Shown piece after piece: positions 34,154 to 45,790 of a stretch of 64,000 bases of DNA. Numbering within the stretch: position 1 is the stretch's first letter; each line of letters opens with the position of its first letter. Origin of the DNA: Spirodela intermedia. Taxonomy: Eukaryota > Streptophyta > Magnoliopsida > Alismatales > Araceae. Position numbers and translations under genes: made by a program. The notes under the pieces are model-generated. The model did not search any database and was not told the DNA's origin. It worked only from the letters and a program-made list of their open reading frames with translations. The stretch covers positions 3,015,001 to 3,079,000 of the forward strand of contig LR746273.1 in the NCBI GenBank assembly GCA_902729315.2, written 5' to 3'.

Positions 34154-36772
34154 TTATCTGCCCTCGTGAGTGATCAGCTGGGAGAAGGCCTTGCTGGCGG
34201 TGAAGTCCATCTGGTCGGCGTCGAGCCCTTCCACCGGTGCGAAGGGGGCGGCGTCATCGTCCTCTTGTTCCTCGCCGATCGTCCCGCCGGCCGACGGCAC
34301 AGGCCGGAGCGGCAGCGCCGCCGGAAACTGCGTCTCGCAGACGCCGCTGTCCTCGTAGGCCTCCCTCTTGATCTCCGTCTGCTGGAGTTGCAGGCAGTAC
34401 TCGAGGTTCCAGAGCACATCTCCAATGGCGGGGCGGTCGTCGCCGAAGGGCTCCAGGCACCTCATCGCCGTCTCGCCAAATTTCCTCAGGGAAGCGGCGT
34501 TGATCTCCCCTCTGAGACGGGGGTCGACGATCTGCTCGAGCTGGCCCCTTCGGTGGCTCATCGCCGCCCACTCGGCGAGGTTGAGCTGGTCGCCGGCGAG
34601 CTGCGGGTCGATCACTGGCCTGGCACAGAGCACCTCCAGGAGCACCACGCCGAAGGAGTAGACGTCGGACTTGTCGGTGAGCTGCTGGGTCTTGAAGTAC
34701 TCCGGGTCGAGGTAGCCGAAGCTGCCCTTGACGGCGGTGCTGACGTGGGTCTTCCCCACCGCCGGGCCCATGCGGGAGAGCCCGAAGTCGGAGACCTTGG
34801 CGGTGAGGTCCTCGTCGAGGAGGATGTTGGAGGTCTTCAGATCCCTGTGGATGATCGCCTGCGAATCCCCGGTGTGGAGGTAGTGGATCCCCCTGGCGGC
34901 GCCGATGCAGATCTCCAGCCGCTGCTTCCAAGACAGGCAGGGCTCGCCGGCGGCGCCGCCGTCGTAGAGGACCCCCTTGAGGGTGCCCTTCTCCATGAAC
35001 TCGTACACCAGGATCATCTCCGACTTCTCCTCGCAGTAGCCGACGAGGGAGACGAGGTGGCGGTGGCGGATCTTCGACAGCAGCAGCACCTCCGCCTGAA
35101 ACTCCGGGTAACCCTGCGACGAACCCGGCATACCCCGCTTGACGGCGACATTGGTGCCGTTCCTCAGCACCCCCCTGTAGACATTCCCGAACCCGCCGGA
35201 GCCGATGATGAGCTCGTCGTCGAAGCCCTTCGTCGCCGAGAGGATTTCGTCGAAGGAGATGTGGAGGCCCAGGTTCATCTCCTGCCGCGTCCATCCCGGC
35301 CCGGTGGCGGTGGCGCCCTCGCTGACCTTGCTGCGGGAGACGGCGGAGTGCCCCGGCAGGGGCGACCACCACGACGTCCCCGTCTCCTTCCTTTCCGGCG
35401 GCAGCAGCGTCCGGCCCTTCCGCCCGCGGCGGAAGGAGAGGACCAGAAATCCCACCACCAGCAGGAGCAGAGCGAGGCCTCCCACGACGGAACCGATCAG
35501 GATGCTGGTGGTTCCCTTGTTCGATTCCCCGCCGCCGCCGGACCCGATCGCCGAGCTGTTCAACACCTTCATGATCTCCAGTCCGTTCAACAGGGCATCG
35601 GCCGTCGTGGCCGTGCTCATGTCCGACCGCCCGACGGTGACCTCCATGATCCTCGAGCTACCCTCGGCGCCGCCGCCGTCGGCGACGTATGACTGAGAGT
35701 AGTAGGGGGCGGTGGTCTTGTCGAAAACTTCATTAGACAGTTGCAGATTCCGGTAGAAGTCCTTCCTGTCGACGTAGGAGTTGAAGACGAGCTGCGAGGA
35801 TATGGTAGTGACGATGTCGCAGAAGTGCATCCTCACGAGATGGATGTCGCCGGTGGAGACGTTGAACCGCCAGGTGATGTTGATCCAGGGATCTTGGAGC
35901 CCTTTCTTGTTCATCGCCTGCGCCGTGCTGTAAACCCTGCTCGGCGCGACCTCCTCGGTCGGTCCGCTACCGTCGCTGGGATAATTGATCGTCGCCGACG
36001 AGTCAACGATCGTGGCGGTGCTACTATCGAGTAGGAAGTCGCCGTCGGGAATCCAGCTCCTCCACAGGGAATCGTTGGAGGGGGTGATCAGAGGTCCCCC
36101 CATGTTTATGCGGTGGACGGTCTCCAGCGCCAGCTGCGCCGTAAGACCACCCCACCGGGCGTCGCTGCGGAGGAGCTCCACAGGTGCGGTGAAGACCTCA
36201 ACGGCGCTGACGAAGGCCACCGCCGATGACGGTGTGAAGGCGATGACGAACTTGCCCGAGTCCACCCGGAGGAAGAACTCCTTGACGACGGGGGAGGCGG
36301 CGCCGCCCCTGGGGACGGAGAAGTTCTTCAGTAGCTCGAACCTGTCGAGGGCGGAGACGGTGAACACGGCGGAGAAGAGATCGTAATTGGCGGAGGAGAA
36401 GGGGGCGAAGTGGAGCCGGAGCACGTGGTTGCCGGTGGAGGCGACGCTGAACTCGTAGGACATGCGGCCCGTGGCGACCCTCGCTGTCTGGTACAGGGCA
36501 GCACCGCTGTAGGAGCTGCTATTCGAATCGACGACCTCGACGGAGCTGCCGGAGAGAGAGACGGAGTTCGCTGTAGAGTCGGGGAGAAAGGGGCGGTTGT
36601 CGTTGGGCGGCGTTGCGCTGTCCCTGGAGCCGCAGTTCAGGAGGATCCTGGTGGCGGGTTCGAAGGCCGCGGAGGATAGCTGCGGCAGGACCAGGAGGGC
36701 AACCATGAGCGGCGACCAGGCCGCCGCCGCCCCTCCGCCGTGGAAGCGGCAGCGCCGCCGAGGAGGATCCAT
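34154..36772 (-). CDS. CrRLK1L malectin-like receptor serine/threonine kinase
   Basis: A single exon encodes 872 aa, the usual CrRLK1L length. A signal peptide (about 1-36) is followed by a malectin-like ectodomain (about 40-405: ILLNCGS at 43, LRLHFAPF at 118, HRINMGG at 220, VRMHFCDIV at 313, LNGLEIMKV at 395), a transmembrane helix (421-447) and the kinase (about 518-795). Catalytic features are intact: glycine loop GSGGFG 524-529, VAVK with Lys545, HRDLKTSN 642-649, DFG 662-664, GSFGYLDPEY 683-692 and KSDVYSFG 701-708. HRD and DFG indicate an active Ser/Thr kinase. Family members (FERONIA, THESEUS, ANXUR and others) sit in the plasma membrane, sense cell-wall state or RALF peptides and control growth and reproduction. 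I cannot assign a particular orthologue. The acidic C-tail ends at TGA. The long open frame opposite it is a GC shadow. Confidence 0.95.
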   Translation of the reverse strand: MDPPRRRCRFHGGGAAAAWSPLMVALLVLPQLSSAAFEPATRILLNCGSRDSATPPNDNRPFLPDSTANSVSLSGSSVEVVDSNSSSYSGAALYQTARVATGRMSYEFSVASTGNHVLRLHFAPFSSANYDLFSAVFTVSALDRFELLKNFSVPRGGAASPVVKEFFLRVDSGKFVIAFTPSSAVAFVSAVEVFTAPVELLRSDARWGGLTAQLALETVHRINMGGPLITPSNDSLWRSWIPDGDFLLDSSTATIVDSSATINYPSDGSGPTEEVAPSRVYSTAQAMNKKGLQDPWINITWRFNVSTGDIHLVRMHFCDIVTTISSQLVFNSYVDRKDFYRNLQLSNEVFDKTTAPYYSQSYVADGGGAEGSSRIMEVTVGRSDMSTATTADALLNGLEIMKVLNSSAIGSGGGGESNKGTTSILIGSVVGGLALLLLVVGFLVLSFRRGRKGRTLLPPERKETGTSWWSPLPGHSAVSRSKVSEGATATGPGWTRQEMNLGLHISFDEILSATKGFDDELIIGSGGFGNVYRGVLRNGTNVAVKRGMPGSSQGYPEFQAEVLLLSKIRHRHLVSLVGYCEEKSEMILVYEFMEKGTLKGVLYDGGAAGEPCLSWKQRLEICIGAARGIHYLHTGDSQAIIHRDLKTSNILLDEDLTAKVSDFGLSRMGPAVGKTHVSTAVKGSFGYLDPEYFKTQQLTDKSDVYSFGVVLLEVLCARPVIDPQLAGDQLNLAEWAAMSHRRGQLEQIVDPRLRGEINAASLRKFGETAMRCLEPFGDDRPAIGDVLWNLEYCLQLQQTEIKREAYEDSGVCETQFPAALPLRPVPSAGGTIGEEQEDDDAAPFAPVEGLDADQMDFTASKAFSQLITHEGR

Positions 36773-37430
36773 GGGAGGCTAGAGAAAGGATTTGGATTCC
36801 CCAAGATGATAATTTATTCCCCTTAGAATCGATAAGAGGGGGGGAAGAAGACGCGCATCAGAAGAAGCTAGTAAAGTCAAAGACCGGATTATTTTTTTCC
36901 TCCGAGAAAGGGTAGGAAAAACGAAGAGACGGCCAGTTCACGCCACACCGGTAGCCTTTTATTATCACCTCCGCTGTCGGGCGAGAGTCACCGTGGTCCC
37001 TACCGGCGGGCCACCGTCGGAGCCGCCGCCGCACGGTGGCCCTGAGGTGGGCAAGACCATGCTCCCCGCCGCATCAAAAATATCTGCGCCGCAAACTCTT
37101 CCCGTCTCCCCTCCCACTCTCATCAAAAATATCTGCGCCCCCGTGAGCTACTTTTGTCCGGCGAGCAGACACGCAGAGGGGCGAGGCGGCGGAGCGAGAT
37201 CCTCCGAGCCGGGCGGGGGGAAGGTTCGCCGGCGGCGGTGGGCGACGTCGAGAGCAGCTCCGTCTCCCACCCCCGTCGCTGTCGTGGACCGTGTCTAGAA
37301 CGAAAAAGGCTCGGCCTCTTCGAAGCGCTTTCAAAAGGGATGGGCTCGGCAGCGCTATCCGAATTGGATACGCTCCGACGGCCGAACGAGTCTCATGATG
37401 CCCCGTCAGAGATAAATGTAGTATAAGGTA
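36773..37430 (-). promoter_or_regulatory. GC-rich upstream region of the CrRLK1L gene
   Basis: The ~650 bp above the start codon is GC-rich, in contrast to the AT-rich DNA beyond. It contains a 19-bp direct repeat (37072-37090 and 37121-37139, starting CATCAAAAATATCTGCGCC) spaced 49 bp apart. No convincing TATA box is seen. A promoter function is inferred from position. Confidence 0.4.
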
Positions 37431-37439
37431 GTATTGATT

Positions 37440-39980
37440 TGATCAACAAAAACAGTCAAATAGTGGGACACAGATCGCCTAGCGTACCTCTCTGTCACCA
37501 ACTGAAGACCAAATTAAGAAAAGTCAACCCATGAGAGAGAGTCTGGGTGTGTATGTGTGTGTAATCAAACTGAAAGCCTGGTAAATTAGACCGTGGGACC
37601 AAGCCGTGGTTAACCGAGTTACTACTGAACGGGTATTAAACCAGCCCTTTGGCCCTGCGTCTGTCTTCTTCTCTTCTTCTCGCCCGCTTCCTCCAATCCA
37701 AGTCAAAGCCAGTAGCAACATCCCATGTGTGGCCACTTGGCCAGTGGCCCCCCGACCGGCCAGTAAGCTCCAGTCTTCAAAAGAGAACCCCACCTGCAGG
37801 GTCAAAGTCTCGACGACAGGCGTGTCATTGCTAGCGTATAAAACGAGGGCGTCTGGTCAGTCTACTCAAATATACTGAAAATGAAGCAAATCATGTGTGT
37901 ATATATAATCGTGGGTATTACTAGTAATAGTAGTCAAACATTTGACTGTCTTAAGACCTCCTGGTTTGATGTCTACTAGAGGATGTCGTACTTTCCGAGC
38001 TTTTGTGAATAAAAAGATGCGATCATAATTTAAAGCAAGATGAAACGGACCGAAATGGATAAGAGATCATGGTGCAGTTTGCGGCTGCTGACAGGTTAGG
38101 CGGGGAAGAGGGGGCTTCTTCAGCACCTGATGAAGGCGGAGTTGGAGGCATTGGAGACCTGGATGAGAGTGTTTGGGTGGACACGAGGAGGCACTAGGAG
38201 GGAAAAAGACGAAGTGGCATGGGTTCTGAAGAAAAAAAATGAAACTTTTTGTTCATTTTCATCGTCGATTACAAGTTCTCAAACCCTAGAGCAGATTTCG
38301 CATTGCCAGGATATATTAGTTATCATTCGTGGTGTGCTCAATACAAAGGAAAATTTGATTGATGTATCTATACTCTTACAAAATATTATTTTTCATACAT
38401 TTGTTTAAGAATTCTACTATTATTTAAATGACGTCACAATTTGTAAATTGTATAATTTCATCTTTTTTTTGATATAGACCATCCATTGAGTCCTCATTTT
38501 ATGCATCATTCAAATATGCAAGATTTATTTTTTGTGTCACAGAACTTATATGAGATCATTATGGTTTGTGGTGTCAAGTAACGTTATTACTTTATATGTG
38601 AAAAAAAAATCGAATTTGTTGACAAATTTGTTGATTGTTCAATATCCAAATCAATCAATTTAGATATCACTCTCTTTTCATCATAGATTTGAAATAATAA
38701 TATGATTATCTATTATATTTTAAATAAAATTTCTTGATAAATTTCAGTTAGTACTCTTTCTTCAAATTCTTCATAAGAAATCTCAAAAAAGTTAAGAGGG
38801 ATTTCAATTAATTAATGGTCCCATTTTTTTCCACCACATGACAAAATGATCTTTTGTGAGATTGTATAGATATGTCAATTAAATTCTCTTTTGTATTGAA
38901 CACACCACCAATGGGAATTATTACCTTTAGGATGATAAATTTGCGTTTAAGAACTTTTTCTTAGAACATGGCTGAGAAAAATGTCATTGATTGATTTCTC
39001 AGTCCTCACCAGCCTCGAGCCCTATAGCACCACAAATCAATCTTCGTTCTCTAGAAGTTGAATGCATCATCCAATGTAAATTGATGCCAATGATAATCAT
39101 AGACGTTGAATACGCCATTAGAGTTTTGGTTATCTCAGGCCAAAAGAAGATTTCTAGTGAGAAGAATTCTTTCGCGAGAAGAAGATAATCACATTGTTTT
39201 TGGGATTACAGGCCTACGGAACTTGAAATGATGTCGGAGATGCCCTAATAGTGGAGGAGATCAGATTGAGTCAATTTATGGATCAACCCCAACATCCCCA
39301 GCTAACAATATATGGTATACTTCGATATCTCAAGTCAACTCCTAGTCAGAGGTTATTGTACCTTACCTCATCCTCTTAATAAATCAAGAAATTATTGGAA
39401 ATGAACTAGACTGCTAGTTTCAATTCCAGTTAATCAATCACGAAGTTTTGCACTTTTTTGGAGACATTGGTTTTTTAAAAAGCAAAGAAACAATCGATAA
39501 TACATAGGTCATCTACGAAAACTAAATATCAAACATTGGCCGTTATTACTACAAAAATTATCTAGTTACAATAGTGAATGCATGACTTTTACATCAAAGT
39601 GCCTCCTTTATCACTTTTGTTTTGAGATAACAAGATGTTGCTCATAGTACTTCTAATCCAACCTTCCATAATGTATGCCGCATATGCCGTAGATGCCGCA
39701 AGCAGCATGCAATGCTTATGCCACTGATGTGGGCTTGTTGATAAAACTAGGTGCCCCCGTTATGAAGTCATCACAAAGACTCTCACTAACCTCACACGTG
39801 TGCACTCGCAAGTGTAGGGCATATAATGTATGAGATAGATAATGACTTCAACATCAATTTTAGATCGGACGTAATAAGCTGTCATCAATGACGAGACGGC
39901 CTGTGTTGATGAACAACGTAACAGCTGCCGGCGTCGCTGAACGTGTTCTCCGGCTTGAGGACCAATGCCAGGCCCTAATG
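37440..39980. other. Intergenic DNA with no recognised gene
   Basis: Up to about 38250 the sequence is of mixed composition and includes a W-box palindrome at 37932-37947 (AGTCAAA-CA-TTTGACT). From 38250 to 39980 it is AT-rich and looks like old repeat DNA without a domain that I can name. A short ATGCCG-rich patch is at about 39674-39720. Confidence 0.4.
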
Positions 39981-40058
39981 CGTGGCAGTCGTCAGCCTCG
40001 GGACTGGCATTTAAGGTGACCGAGTTGACGGAGCCGAGATCGCCCCATCCGCCGTGTT

Positions 40059-40434
40059 TCAGGGACTTGCCGCCTTGGGCACCAGTACCTGCCAGTAAGG
40101 CCCCTTGGAGTCGTCGGCGTCGGAGGGGCAGCCGATGAGCGGCTGCCCCAACGAGGAGAGGATCCTGTCCGTAGGGTGGTCGAAGCTCTGCCAGATGATC
40201 TTCGCCTTCTTGCCGTGGAAAACGATGTTGCCGTCAAGAAGGAAGACGACGACGGTCACGCACGCACCTTGTCAGTGTGCCGCACGAGGCTCCCGTCGGT
40301 GTCCCCGAGCACCACATCGCCGCCGTCCCGGCCGAAGGAGAGGGTGGCGTCCTCGCCGACGAAGTTGGCACGGTAGCTGGCGTGATAACTAGACGACGAC
40401 GTACCCGCCGAAATCCCCATCGTTCTACATTGTT
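40059..40434 (-). pseudogene. EP1-like bulb-lectin (B_lectin) glycoprotein fragment
   Basis: Read across frames on the minus strand this is the N-terminal lectin region of an EP1-like/S-locus-glycoprotein-type protein. The order is NDGDFGGYVV, then ASYRANF, EDATLSFGRDGGDVVLGDTDG, a frame change near 40258, FLLDGNIVFHGKKAKIIWQS, FDHPTD and GPYWQVLVPK. In intact relatives these give the mannose-binding-type beta-prism fold with WQSFDYPTD. Breaks are a TAG after GGYVVV, at least one further frame change and an early stop after VPKAASP. No kinase, PAN domain or signal peptide remains nearby. It is a gene relic. Confidence 0.65.
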
Positions 40435-40499
40435 GAAGTGGCCAACGGGGGGACACGAGCCTCGGAGAAGGCGGCGCGCTGAGATGGGATTATAATATA

Positions 40500-43400
40500 C
40501 GCCGAAAGTGGGGTGGGGGACGAGCCGTCGGGTTTGACTGAAGCGCGTAGACCAGCGGCTGCCTCTCAATCTACCGACTAGACCAAAGGCAAGCACGTGA
40601 TCCTCCGGTCAAAATAGGGATAGAGAAAACCCACCGACGTCTGCTGGAGGATCAAGGATGTGAATTTCCGGTCGAATCCCGAGAGAAGCGCAATAAGTTG
40701 CTCGGCGAACCAAACGTTTATCCAGGATAGGATGGGTAACCCGCCTGGGGCGCTCACTTGACGACAGCCCATCACGACACACAACGAAGAGGTCAACGTA
40801 GCTAGTTCAAGTATCGATCAAAGTCCTAATTATGAAATATTCAATACTTTAAAAAAAATAAATTAGCGACCAGAAAAGTAGTCAACATAATTTAATCATA
40901 TTATATATTATTCAACCTACGACTATTCCTTGTGTGACCCCGTTCAGGTTCGACCTCAAACATTCGCTAACAAGCAAGCCGGTTTATAAAGTTCAATAAT
41001 TAGCGTCACTTAGATCTAAAAACATTTTGAATGTATCATTGTCACTTATAGTAAGTTTTCTTATGCCAAAGAACTTCATAATTCGTCATCATAGTAATTA
41101 CCCCACTAGGCAAGATGTTTTTAGTAAAATCTTAAAAGGGAAGGATTCTTTGTGAAAAAAATTACCTTATAGTATTTGCGAGTCCAAGCTTAACAGTCCT
41201 ACTCATTACCTGCTGCCAATGGATCAATAAATAAATAATAGAAATGCATAGTTTTAAAACTAATCCAAGTTTCTAGACCTTGTTAAGTTATATTCATGAG
41301 GGTATTTCATTTAATGTTCGAACATTTTCTTAAGTTCATGAATCCATGGTTTCTACATGGCATCAATGTTCTCATATACCCATTTTGCAAGAATTCTAAA
41401 TTACAGTCTGATAATGTTGTATTAATTATAAACATGAATGGCTAATAATAAGCCTGATTTTATGAATGGTCTCCTAGGCATGATTATTAAGATATTTTAA
41501 GGTCTAGTTGAATCTACCTTCACAAGACCTACTACGAAATAACTCTTATAATGTGTCAACAAAATGAAGAAATGACAATTGTAGGGATTAATGATGTTCA
41601 TCCTACTCATTCAATCAACTCCCTCTCTCTCTCTCATTCATCACACCTTCACCTTTGCAGAACAATAGATTAAAATTCATCTTAACTAATGTAAGAAACT
41701 GGTTGATCCTGAGAAGAATATTCATCTTAACTAATATTAGATGTTTTCAATGCAATTTGGAAGAATTCTGACCCTTGCCTAATCTTGCTGTCCATCATTA
41801 TCTTATCTATCACCACAATATCTTTTGATGCTCTAGCATCGCCACTGCTGCTACCTCCTTCAAATCACTTGGATCATTTTTACACTAGCCAGAAGAAATG
41901 GACAGCATTGGGAAATCAGAAAGGAAAGATGCTAGATTGAGTATAGATATCTGAGGTGCTAGATTGAGAGGAAGAGGAACGATGCGATGATGAACGGAGG
42001 CAAGGTAGGGGGAAGCCAAATGACCAAGATTGGGAATGGCGGCAGAAATAGGGAGAAGGCCAATCAAGAATACTTTGGATATGAAGCCCTCCCATAAAAC
42101 AAGCTTGGGCACGCTAGGAAATAAGGTGTAGCTTAACAATCAATGGCCTTAAGAAGAGATAAATAGTAGATTGAATGCAGTCATGTTTATGTAATTATTT
42201 TTCATCAATGGGAGGCAACACTTGACCTTAGTAGAAGGTCTAATGAAGTGAGGTCAAATGAAGTCATACATTCATTCTGTATAATAGAACATAGTAGCGT
42301 TCAAAATATTTTGATTAAGACCTCACAATTTTTTTGGTTAAACTACTCAGGATTTTAATGAATCTGAAGCCAAATTTGTATGTATTGAATCATGTTTAAT
42401 GCTCACATATCAAAGACATTATAAAAGATTAATGAAACATCCAAGATGTTTTCACAGGAAAATAATGGATATAATAACAATTATCCCATAATCTAAGAAA
42501 AAAATGTAAACATTAAAAAACTGTAAAATTAAAATTGTTGATCTCAAAAGTTTCTAGTATCCACAATGAGTACCTAAAAAGATTATTAATCTATTTGTTA
42601 GAACCCAATACAAGGGATGAAACAATATAATTTTTTGATCAAGAGAAGGTTTGTTTTAAGCTTGGGTTTTTACACATAAGGTAGATCAACTCTTGAATTG
42701 AATCCTTTCTATGATATGAGAAAGACAATGCATTTTATTGTGCCTATATCTCTTGAAAAAAAATTCTTGTATAATCTCCCTCTGGCCGTCCTAACTCCAT
42801 GAGAATAGAATGATAAATCAATATGTTAAATTATATATTTTTTAAAAAATTAAGTCTCTAAGAGACCACCACATTAGGCTTACCACATTGGTTTGCCATT
42901 TCTAAATTAGATACTCAATATCCTCGATTCTTTTACATTATTTTTTTGTGATAATTGAGTTATCTCCTCAAGCTGACTCCTTTTCTTCATATATGAAAAT
43001 AATTTAAAATTAGAAGTGTTCAATCCCAATGTTCATCTAATGTTTGCAATGGTTATTATCTAAATACATGTCATCTTTTTACTGTAATATTGATTTTATA
43101 TAACGTAAAAGTATTATTTTATTACGATTATATCTTAATATTAAAAAATAGAACTTTAAACTCTACAAAAATTAATCACATAGAAAATTATAATATCATA
43201 GTAGTTTTGGGTCTTACAAAGATCATGAAGGGAGGTTAAGTTGATCTAATCATATCTATTTTGATAAATTGATATTTTCCTTGACTTTTAAAATCATCAA
43301 TTAATTCAATATCAAAATTATTTGAAAATAATAATCTAATACCATGAGCACAAAGTAGACTTAGCAAGCTTTCATGTCCATATTTTTCTTCAATGATGCT

Positions 43401-44170
43401 TATTTATTTGACTGCATCAATCATTACTTTATAATTATCTTATATTCTTTAAATATTAATAGTTTCCACAATAAGATGCAAGATTATGATTGTATAGAAT
43501 GAAATCAATTAGATTTACGAATTCAACAATACTAGTCATAAATATAGCTAATGAAAGATCATCTATATATTTAAGAACATTAGGTATAACACTTTCATGT
43601 TTAGCCTTATACCAAGTAGTTAAACATAATTTAATATTTTCATTGATCTTTTAACTATTTGTCATCACCAAAACATCATGTATTTAATACTTAAATAGAC
43701 TACTTTTTTGGTGAGGGAAAAACGTACAATTCAAATGTAGTTTCTTTGTTTAAAATATTTTATATACAATTCAAAACATTTAAGAATGTGTGTGTATTTA
43801 GAATTTAATATAGGTCAATGTAATACTTACTATTTATGTTACTAGTTCAGACAGTGAAATTAAAAAGTAGAATATTTCAAGCTAAGTCTAAGCATTACAT
43901 TCCACAAATTTAGAATTCAAAACATTGAAGCCAATCATAAACAACACAAGAGTGTAATAGTTTTTTTTTATAGTTTCTCTCCCCCTCACTCTATGCACCC
44001 CTTTCTTCTATGCTTCCCTATTTTTCTTTCCCCATCCTTTTAACAACTTCAACGTTCTCCCCTTGAATGACATGTGTTTCATTTGTGTTATTTCTCTCAT
44101 TTTTTGTTAACAACAAAAGGAGAATATCACAAAGATATGCTGATAATGCTCTAGCAATGATTGGGCTTTA
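40500..44170. other. AT-rich repeat-derived DNA
   Basis: Very AT-rich with only short open frames (for example 84 aa minus at 41885-42139) that I do not recognise. The 43290-43690 part belongs to a repeat family described separately. No functional gene is supported. Confidence 0.45.
43290..43695 (+). repeat. Diverged interspersed repeat, copy 1
   Basis: About 400 bp that align loosely with 47050-47445: ATCAATTAATTCAATATCAAAA near the start, GATCTTTTAACTATTTGTCATCACC near the end, then AAAACATCATGTATTTAATA. The end resembles the right end of the LTR-like segment at 17.8-19.0 kb. Probably LTR-derived. Confidence 0.4.
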
Positions 44171-44350
44171 ATCAGCATTGCCAACGAATAGAGAGACCAT
44201 AGGAAGGGGGTTGAAATTTAAAATTTTCAATCAAAGTAGATTGGTTCGCATAAATTTCCCCTTGCAAAGAAATAGACCATATTCTGAGAGACAAAGGGCT
44301 CTAATTCCAAAATACATTCCTTCATTATGTCAGAAATCCAAAAAGGAATC

Positions 44351-44510
44351 CCAGGCCTTAACTTCCTTTGCCTGTCGCCTAGAGAACGCCCCAACAAAGA
44401 AAGAAACGGGAGAGAGGAGAATAAGAGGGAGCAGGGCTTGGCTTCTTCCATCTGTTATCCAGAGAACGCCCCAACCAAGAGAGAAGGGAGAAAGATGGGG
44501 GGAAATGAGA
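44351..44510 (+). repeat. 80-bp direct duplication
   Basis: Two adjoining units (from 44351 and from 44431) share CAGG(C/G)CTT, CTTCC, the exact AGAGAACGCCCCAAC, and an AAGA-rich end at a constant 80-bp offset. The second unit runs into the GA-rich tract that follows. Confidence 0.6.
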
Positions 44511-44845
44511 GGGAGAGAGAGAGAACGGGAGGGAAAAGGAGAGAACGGGATAGAAAAGGAGAGAAAGGGAGAGAGAGGAGAACGAGAGAACGGGAGACAG
44601 GAGAGAAAGAGAGAGAGAAGGAGAGAATGGGAGAGAGAGGGGAACAGGAGAGAAGGAGAGAACGGGAGAGAGGAGAGAAAAGGAGAGAGGAGAACGAGAG
44701 AGAGAATGGGAGAGAGCAGGAGAGAGGTGGGAAAACGTGGGAGGGAGAAAGGGGGAAACGGGAGAGATAGGTGGGAAAACGTGGGAGACGAAAAGTGGAA
44801 AATATAGGAGAGAGAAGAAAGGGGAAAATATGAGAGAGGAAAGAT
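44485..44845. repeat. GA-rich minisatellite built on GAGAGAACGGGA
   Basis: A 350-bp purine tract with repeated GAGAACGGGAGAGAGGAGA words. All frames stay open and give Glu/Arg-rich (plus) or Ser/Leu/Pro-rich (minus) products up to 209 aa. These are artefacts of the repeat. Confidence 0.8.
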
Positions 44846-45239
44846 GATGTCCCCTCCTCCTCCACCTGCTTTGTTTCCTAACCATCATTACTAGTTTTTA
44901 GTGTCATCAAAACAAAAAATTGAGGTGGCGTCCAGCAAGTCACCATGCACGTAACTGTGCACTGATGTGGCTCATGAAGCATACACTTCACAAATATTGC
45001 ATCTCATAAAATACATAATTAAAATTCAAAAAAATCGCAGAAAATAATGTACTCTTGATTATACTGAATTATCACTTTAATAACGCATAATTAACTCATA
45101 AGAAAAAACCCTTCAAGGTTATCCACCTTAGACAATCATGTTGGAACATAATTTAGAATCTCAACCAAAATAAATTCAAAATAATGTAAATTTAAATAAA
45201 AATTCATAAAAGTAATTAAAGAATCATTTGAACATTTTT

Positions 45240-45790
45240 TTATCCGATTTATTACTTCTAAAATTAGTTATTGTGACATCTACCATCATTTTATCTTGAT
45301 TAACATACAAGGATGATGCATTAACAAGACTTCACCATGGAAATAGTGAAATCATGATCTTCTTGTTTGTCTTATTGAAGAAATTTTCATCCTAAACTTC
45401 TAGATCATCCATAATGTTAGTAAATCTGTCATACAATTCTAAGATGGTCTCATTTTCATTCATCATAAATATTTCAATCGATGAACAAGTTTCTAGATTT
45501 TTTATGACTTATGTGGTGGTTCTTTTATGAATCACCTATAATATATCTCATACTTCTTGAACAAATTCACAAGTCATGACCTAATTAAATTATTTAGCAT
45601 CTAAACTACAAATTAAAGTACTATTAACTCTAGTATTTATTGATCAAATTTTCTACATTGTTCTATATGTAAAACTGTATTTTCCTGAAATGGTCTATCC
45701 ATAATAGTTTATCATGATTGATAATCTAAATCTTGCATAAATATTTCAATATTTTTGAAAGTACATAATTCAATCCATGAACAAGGGTAT
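45240..45790 (-). mobile_element. Ty1/copia gag (UBN2-type) relic
   Basis: On the minus strand, positions about 45490-45395 read IEIFMMNENETILELYDRF and continue TNIMDDLEV before a stop. This matches the UBN2/gag segment of plant copia elements (pattern: MxExExIxxMYxRFTxIIxxLxxLG). Sequence on both sides continues the similarity in broken frames. No LTR pair is visible around it. Confidence 0.5.

Noticed and set aside
34166-35692. 508-aa open frame on the plus strand opposite the CrRLK1L kinase
   Set aside because: It mirrors GC-rich codons of an unmistakable kinase on the other strand and shows no domain of its own.
44178-44888. Open frames of 209, 169, 147 and 136 aa
   Set aside because: Low-complexity translations of the GA-rich minisatellite in several frames at once.
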